From the NCBI GenBank assembly GCA_037349315.1, contig JBAIAC010000001.1:6552001-6616000 (forward strand): a stretch of DNA of 64,000 bases, in the 5' to 3' direction. Of this stretch, positions 50,001 through 59,000 are shown in pieces. Made by a program: the position numbers and the translations under genes. Each line of letters starts with the position of its first letter. The first letter of the stretch is position 1. Source of the stretch: Chelydra serpentina. Its lineage: Eukaryota > Chordata > Testudines > Chelydridae. The notes under the pieces are model-generated. The model was not told where the DNA came from and searched no databases. It saw nothing but the letters and a program-made list of their open reading frames with translations.

Positions 50001-53000
50001 TCTATGCTGACTGTTCCTGATCACTTTCCCCTCCTTTAAGTGGTTCAGAATTGATTCCTTGAGGACCTGTTCCATGATTTTTCCAGGGACTGAGGTGAGA
50101 CTGACTGGCCTGTAGTTCCCTGTTTCTTCCTTCTTCCCTTTTTTAAAGATGGGCACCACATTAGCTTTTTTCCAGTCATCCGGGACCTCCCCCGATTGCC
50201 ATGATTTTTCAAAGATAATGGCCAACGGCTCTGCAATCTCATCGGCCAACTCCTTTAGCACCCTCGGATGCAGTGCATCCGGCCCCATGGACTTGTGCTC
50301 GTCCAGCTTTTCTAAATAGTCCCGAACTACTTCTTTCTCCACAGAGGGCTGGAGAATAAGGAAATAAGGAATCCAAATCATGCATGCAGTCTCCATTTTC
50401 CCCAAACAAGCTTTAGGTCAACATAGTGCCAAGAGGCTTTTACTCCTATAGTGATTTTGGGCCATCTTTCCTTCCACTACCATAATGCCTTCAAAGCAGC
50501 CATTTCCGATGGCACTGACTATGGGCACCAGCTCTGTACTCATGACTACTCTCCTGATCACTTCAAAATCTTTATCATCATTTCATGAATCACTCATTAG
50601 AGAAACTATGAAGCACTATTTAAGCAAAATGTATCCCAACTAATCTGAAAATTGGGTCCCCTGTATAGCAATTTTCCACAGTATTTTTTAAATTTTATTT
50701 TGGTTTCACACTTTCAGTCATTTCTCATTTTCATTCTTTCCCCTCAAACAAGCTCCAATTCAGTAAGGCACTTGATAATACCCTTAACTTTAAGCATGAG
50801 AGTCCAAATTAAGTGAGTCCAAATTAAGTCAATTTTAACTCAGATGTTTAAAAGTGTGTCCATGCATTGCATACACCTGGAAGTCAAATTCTATATTCCT
50901 ATTTTATATGCCGCTACAAATCCAGGCCATGCCTGACTGGAAAGGATTAAAATGTCTCAGAAATATATTTTTTTTATAATGTATATACTGCTGTGAATCT
51001 ACTACATAATTCCTGGTGCCTTTACTTTTTTTTTAAATAGGCACCAACACCACCTATGGTAGAATATTAAAAATCTAAATAAAATGACAATGTCATCAGT
51101 ATTTCAATCAAGTCTTTGCATTCCAAGGAAACTCCATCAGTCCACACCAGCATCAGCAAGTACATCAAACACCACAATGTGGCAGAGGCATCAAAAGCAA
51201 CTGATTGACTTTTAGATCTATCTGATCTTTGCTCGACATCAGGAGGAGATCGACCACTAAAACTAGCAGACTGGAAGGATCAAGATGATGGTACTGTAAG
51301 GCAGGTTAGTGAGAGTCCTAGAGCTTTCTCAAAAGAGGACGATTAGAGATGGCGCAACAGCTGCAAAAATATACATGAATTAAAAACAAACTGTACAGCG
51401 TATTTAGCATAACGAAAGACTAAAAAACATTAAAAAGAAAACAAGAAAAATACCTGTGGCACCTTAGAGACTAACACATTTATTTCAGCATAAGCTTTCG
51501 TGGGTTAAGAACCCACTTCATCGGATGCATGGAATGGAACATACAATAGTGGGTTAACCCACGAAAGCTTATGCTGAAATAAATGTGTTAGTCTCTAAGG
51601 TGCCACAGGTATTTTTCTTGTTTTCTTTTTGCTGACACAGACTAACACGGCTACTACATTAAAAAACATTAGTTTCAGATAAAAGTAATGACTGAGAAAG
51701 GGTTGGACTGATAGCGTCCGAGGCAGAAATCCTGTTTATCCACAGAACGGGAATAGCAGGCCTTCCCACAGCATGTTGCCATTATGCATCAATCCTATTC
51801 TGGAAGAGCAACCTTTTGGGGAAAAAGTTCAGTGTCCATACTCACCTCCTTGTTGACACTACCAACTAAAATCAGCAAAATTGGTAATTAGTAGGGCTGT
51901 CAAATAATTAAAAATATTAACAACAATTAATTGCAAGATTAAAATAAAACATGATTAATTGCAGTTTTAATTTCACTATTAAACAATAATAGAATATCAC
52001 TTAAATATTTCTGGATTGGGGGAAGTGTGTGTATGTCTGGGGAGTGTGTATGTGGGGACACCCCAGCATTAGCCCCCTGCCCACTTTGCACAGCAGACAG
52101 GAGGTTCCCGGTGCTGAGCACCTCGGGTGTGGGGAGTAGGAGCAGCAGCGGCTGCAGAGCAGTGTGGGGAGGAGGAGCACCCCTGCTCCAGAGGTGGCCC
52201 CGGCGCCCTGGGCAGTGGCCCATCCTGCCCACCCCTAACGTCAGCAGCAGCCAGGCTCCCCGTGTTCCCCAGCCCCAAATCAGCAGCAAATGGGTACAGA
52301 AGGGAACCCCAGACATCAGCTCCTACCCCTCTGCTCTGCACAGCACGCAGAAGGCAGGCCCCCAGTCCGGAGCAGCTTGGCCAGGGCAGCTCCATGGGGG
52401 AGGGAAGGAGGAGGTGTGATAAGCACTGGAGCAAGGTGGCAGGAGGCGAGGGCAGGCAGCGGCGCCCCCCTGAGCATGGCACCCTGGCGTGTAATTAACG
52501 CATTAATTTATTTTTTGAGTTAATTGCATGTATTAACTATGATTGACAGCCCTAGTAATTAGCTATTCAGTGTGGCAATCAACTTATTTCAAACATTATC
52601 TTGATGATTGTTTAGTGCTCTAATGACTTAAAAGTCACAAATAATCTGTGCCAGTCTTGAATCAGAAAAAAACAGACTCTCAAAAGATCTTTAAAAAAAT
52701 CCTAGCATGCTTACCTCTACCAACTCCTCTCTCCTCCTCCCAAGCTTTGGTTGTTGCTCAGCAGAAGCATAAACTACCATATTTCTAAATATTAGAGGAA
52801 ATATGTATTAGCATACTTCCAAAATAAATGAAAGAACAAAAAACAATTACGCTAATTCATAACATTCTATATACTGATATCAAATTAAATTTGTGGACTC
52901 AAACACCAAAATCTAAAGCAAATTTCTAATATCTTAAACACTTTTGAAACCTTCTTCTTTCTTGCCTCCACTATTTGGGGTTGTTGACTTATAGCCTTCT

Positions 53001-56000
53001 TCCAAAACACATGACTGTTGTGCAGACTGATCTCTTTGACATCCGCTGATATCCAGCCCATGTAAAGAGTCTTTGGTCTCCCCTTTGGGCCTCTTCCATC
53101 CACAATCACGGCAAGAGCCATCCTACTTATATAACACTCTGGTCTCTGTTGGATATGCCCATATCAATGTATAATAGCCTCCCTAAACTTGTCTTCAATT
53201 GGAGTAACCCACATTAGGCCACTTAAAACCTCGTTCTGATCCCTATCTTGAAGTGTCCAAACATTTGACCATCCTGACATATTAAGAACATAAGAACAGT
53301 CATACTGGGTCAGACCAAAGGTCCATCAAACCCAGTATCCTGTCCTCTGACAATGGCCAATGGCAGGTGCCCCATAGGGAATGAACAGACAGGTTATGAT
53401 CAAGTGATCCATGCCCTGTCACCCAATCCCAGCTTCTGGCAAACAAAGGCTAGGGACACCATTCCTGCCCATCCTGGCTAATAGCCATTGATGGACCTAT
53501 CTTCCATGAATCTACCTAGCTCCCTTTTGAACCCCGTTATAGTATTGGCCTTCACAACACCCTCTGGCAAGGAGTTACAGAGGCTGACAGTGCGTTGCAT
53601 GAAAAAGTATTTTCTTGTGTTTGTTTTAAACCTGCTACCTATTAATTTCATTTGGTGGCCCCTTGTTCTTGTATTATGAGAAGGAGTAAATAACACTTCC
53701 TTATTTACTTTCTCTGTACCACTCATGATTTTATAAACCACTATCATATCCCCCGAGTCGCCTCTTTTCCAAGCTGAAAAGTCCTAGTCTTATTAATCTC
53801 TCCTCATACGGAAGCCATTATATACCCCTTTTAATTTTTGTTGCCCTTTTCTGAACCTTTTCCAATTCCAATATATCTTTTTTGAGATGGGGCGACCACA
53901 TCTGCACGCGGTATTCAAGGTGTGGGCGTACCATAGATTTATATAGAGGCAATATGATATTTTCTGTCTTATTATCTATCCCTTTCTCGATGATTCCCAA
54001 CATTCTGTTCGCCTTTTTGATTGCCACTGCACATTGAGTGGATATTTTCAGAGAACAATCCACAATGACTCCAAGATCTCTTTCTTGAGTGGTAACAGCT
54101 AATTTAGACCCCATCACTATATATGTATTATTAGGATTATGTTTTCCAATGTGCATTACTTTGCATTTATCAACATTAAATTTCATCTGCCATTTTGTTG
54201 CCCAGTCACCCAGTTTTGTGAGATCCTTTTGTAGCTCTTGACAGTCTGGGACTTAATCTTGAGTAGTTTTGTATCATCTGCAAATTTTGCCACTTCACTG
54301 TTTACCCCTTTTTCCAGATCGTTTATGAATATGTTAAATGGGACTGGGCCCATTACAGATCCCTGGGGGACACCACTATTTACCTCCATTCTGAAAACTG
54401 ACCATTTATTCCTACCCTTTGTTTCTTATCTTTTAATCAGTTACCAATCCATGAGAGAACCTTCCCTCTTATCCCACAACTACATATTTTGCTTAAGAAA
54501 ATCTTCATTTCCATGGTGGTGAACATACTGATTTATTTGCTTGTGACTGGATAAGTCTCTCCATTAAGATGAGTTAAATATAGTTTTATATGCTTTAACG
54601 GAATCTTTTTGTCACAGAGAACTGGGGTCAGCTCCCACCATTGCACCATACAACTTTAGTGTAATGTTGGGCATCACTCATGAGGGCACTATCGTCAACA
54701 ACAAGTAATCCTAGGTATTTAAATTGTTTCATTCTTCTAATCTCTGCCTGAAATATCCCCTATGTTGAGTCCTTCTCCCTCATTCATCATATCCTCAGTC
54801 TTACCAACACTGATGCTAAGCCCCGCCTGCTCAAAACTATGCTGCCACTGTTCAAAACTGGCTTGCCAGGTCTCACAATCTTCCGTACATATTACTAAGT
54901 CAGCAGCAAACATCATGTTCCAAAGCAGTTCCCTTTGTATAGTCTCATCACGTCCATAACAACTGCGAATAAAAAGGGGCTCAGTGCTGACGCCCAATGT
55001 AGGCCAATGTTTACTGGAAATTCTCTACGGTAGCCCCATTTAGTTTTGACTACAGTAATCACTCCATCATACGTATCCTGGTTTAGATGGAGATATCTTT
55101 CTGGCACACCTCTGTCAGAAACTTTACTCTAATCAGACGAATGTATGCCTTCTTCAAGTCCACAAAGATCATACCCAGTTGCTGTCTCTTTTCACTGAAC
55201 TTCTCCATGAGGATTAATAGAGCAAATATGTCACTAATTGTTACTTCCCAGCATGAATTCATACTGACCCTTTCACATTTCAACCATTCCATGTACACGC
55301 TTTTCAGTAATCTTCTCCTATACTATCATAGCATGTGACATAAGCTCAATTTGATGACAATCAAACACTTCTCAAACCTAGCGTTAAAAAAGGGCATCAT
55401 TGGGGTAAATTTAGCCCCCAATATTTTTTTAATGATTGATTGTAAAACAAGCTTTTACAAAATCCAAGACCAACAGATGCAATTCCAACAGAAATAGTTA
55501 AACAAAAAATATTCCCCACAATGTTTGCAGCACATGAAAAGCTCACATTACAATTGGCTGGAAACTGATTTGCAATAAACATGGAAATGGAGACTATTTT
55601 CATTGTCCAAGCCAGAAGAAGTGCAAAAAGTAAACAAGTAGCACAAATAGGAAGGAAAATGGATTTTTCAAATTTTCAGTTTTAATTATAGTTAAGAAAA
55701 TTAAAAATATTATTTTTGACCTAACAGTGTGCCTTTAACTTCAACAGTATTAATCAAACTTTCTGTTTTCTTTATACAAATTTGCCCACAATGCACATAA
55801 TTTAATAGTACTCACTGAGGCCAGGTATAGTATCCCCAGTGTGTTTTCTCCACAAAACAACACGACTCCCAAGCTTGTTTAGTTTTCGGTAAACTTTCAC
55901 TATCGAAATGCAGCCACTGGTTATCAGGTCTGTCACCAGCCTGAATGCTGGAAGGCTTGGGGACTCCACCTATTTTTAAAGATGTATTAATGTTATATCA

Positions 56001-59000
56001 GATTTGTTAACATACCCACAGTTATAATTTACAGTCAGCTTTTTCATGAGAGCGCCATTTCAAGAATGTGTGTGTCACTTGTAAAAATTCCTCCAGATGA
56101 AATTTGCCACAGAAGTTTAATAACAATACCTTTGGACAAATAGGCCCTGCTAAACTAGAGTTTTTAGTTCTGTTCTAACTAGAGCTAACTGATTGGAATT
56201 AAGTGGAGTTAGCTAACATAACTATAAATGCAATTATAGACATTTCATGGCTATGAACAAGTGTTGTCCTGGATAGTGTTGCTACCTCTGAGGTACAAGA
56301 ACAACAGGACATCCGGGATGATCCTGAGCCCATAAAACTGAACAGCTGGCAGTGCATACTGAGTACCCTTACAGACTGCCTGAAACTTCTACATAAAAAA
56401 AAAAATCGATGATCCTGGGAAAACATGTACAGTGGCAACCTCAGTCATGGAGCACATACTTGTGCTTACAATCATATCAGTTAACTAGAGTTACAACACA
56501 ACCAAGAAGTCTAGTCTAGACAGGACCGATATCTGTAAACCTTCTGTAGTGAAAATGACAAACAACACTCGATCCTGTGAGGCTTTGTTTAAGGGACAGG
56601 TGAAGTTTTCTGCCTGTTCCTATTTGTAATGCATGCACAAAAAGGGAAAGAACTTCCTGAACTCAAGTTTAAAATGTTTACTTTTACAATAACTAAATGT
56701 TGGGTTCATAGGTCCCATGGAACCAAGAAAGTCAGCTGTCACACTGACAAATACAGAAATAATATACAAATAATGTTATTTAATATTTGTTTATATATAG
56801 TGTTCATCATAATCTGGGTCATAAAAAGAGTAAGGAATGAACAGAAAGCAGAGGCACCTAATGGTATATGCAAGTCTGATCTTGTTCTCATTCAAGTTAA
56901 CTGCAAGACTCCCACTGTCTTCAAAGGGAGAAGGATCAGGCCCTGTGTCTATATATAAAATGTGTACACACACACACACACATATATATGACCCTCCCTA
57001 CAACCAGCTGAATAAATTACCAGTACACATCTACTTGTTAGATGTGAACACATTTTGTTTTAAAGGGAAGTGAAAAATGTTTTAGTTAGGTTACCCATTT
57101 TGTTTATACCATAACAACAGAGAACATGTGTTTTCTATTGGTAAGGTAGGTGGGAAAAAGTATTTCCTGAAAGCTTCAGGATAAATTTAGGTATTTAGGA
57201 CCTGAAATCTCTTATTAAACACTTACTGACTTCATAAGGGCAGATGGACACCTTTTTGTGGGCTCTCTTCAACTGCTTGAGGACGCCAGCAACAGCTGAG
57301 ATGCCCATCTAAAAAGGAGAATGAGGATTAATTCATCCATTTCACATTTGCAGTGCAAGGATTTGTCTAGTCATTCAGATCATAGTCACTCATCCCCACA
57401 GGTGAATGGCACTCTCTTTAAAGTCAGTCAACATCATCACTTGGCACTTAGTCACGCCAGCAGATGAGATTACTTCCTCCACAGTCATCTCAGCCCCCTC
57501 ATCACAGAGAACACGAGACCTAAGTTCCCTCTAAGCTGCACGGCCACACAGCAACCTATTAAGCACCATGCTGGCGCTCAGGGCTGTGGCGGGGAGAGAT
57601 GCCTCTCTCCCAGCCCCTGGACCTGCTGCGGTGGGGAGAGGTGCCCCTTCCCCAGGCCCAACTCAGCCCAACCCCGGAACTGCCGCGGCAGAGAGAGGCA
57701 GTGGCCGGGGGAGAGGTACCTTTCCCGCGGCCCCAGCCCCGAAGCTATCGCTGGGGGAGAGGCGCCTCTTACCCCCAGCCCAGGTGCTACTGCGAGGAGA
57801 GAGAGCTGCAGGGAGTCCTCTCTCCCCACCATAGCCCTGGGGCAGCCAACCCCTTACCCCAGCCCAGAGCCCCCTCCTGCATCTCAAACCCCTTATCCTG
57901 GCTGGAGCCCTCACCCCCCCACACCTCAACCCTCTGCCCCACCCCAGAGCCCGCATCCCCATCTGGAGCCCTCACCTCCCCAACCCACCCTCTGCCCCTT
58001 GCCTGAGCCCCCTCTCACACTCCGAACCCCTCAGCCCCCCCACCACATGAATTTTGTTATTTGCACTAATATGGAGGTGATGTCCATAATGGTGCACATA
58101 ACAAAATTCATTCCGCACATACGTGGGAAAAATTAGAGGGAACACTGCAGGAGACAGAATTAAACCTCTTTCGCATGGCGTGCCATAGTACGAAGCCTAC
58201 CATCTAGTTTCCTCTTCCCCCCCAGCCTCCCACAATGCTAAAAGTGTTTCCAAGTCTCACCGACAAGCAGGATAAACAAAATTAATAGTACACATTTTTG
58301 CTCATTTAAAAGCCCTCAGTTATTGCCATTGTCATAGGACTCCCAAGATCATATGCAATTTGAGGGGTGGACTTTTGTGTGTGTAAACGGGGCCCTGCTC
58401 CTTAACTGGAGCCTCTAAATAAAAAACAACAAAAACCACCATTTGATTAGGGATTGAAAAAGAAAGAGAAATTTTAATCAGTTTGCCATCTTTACCTTGC
58501 GAACCACTATTGCGTCGTGGTTGAGACACTGCACAAAGAATCTTATGGCACGGACAGGTAGTACCCTATCATCCCTCAGGAGGAGAGACAGAAAGCCAAT
58601 GCCTATGTGTTCAAACTTCCAGGGGCTAAAAAACAATATATACAATGAATAGTGGAGCACTGTATGTAATGCTGTTGTTCAAAAAAGGTTATAAAAATAC
58701 ACCTAAAAGCAAAAAACGTATCTAGCGTATCTAGCTACCATAAAACTAATGTTCTATTCCACAACCACTCTATACGGGCATCAGTCTTACTAAAAGAAGG
58801 CCCCTCTACATCACTTGGGGAGAGAAAATGGGCCTTGAAGTGGGTGCAAACTGCATCCATTTGAAGGCTCTTTACAGTTAGACTGGTGTAAAATTACCTT
58901 AATGCAACTGAGAATTAGATCTCACATATCTTTATTTAGCTGGTAGTATTTTAAAAATAAATTACCTGGTTAACAGTAATTTAAAAATACTTGCACTTCA

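Noticed and set aside
57568..58006. Pro/Arg-rich plus-strand frames in a GC-rich island
   Set aside because: Overlapping frames on both strands within a TIR element, no splice or protein evidence, and array-like DNA.
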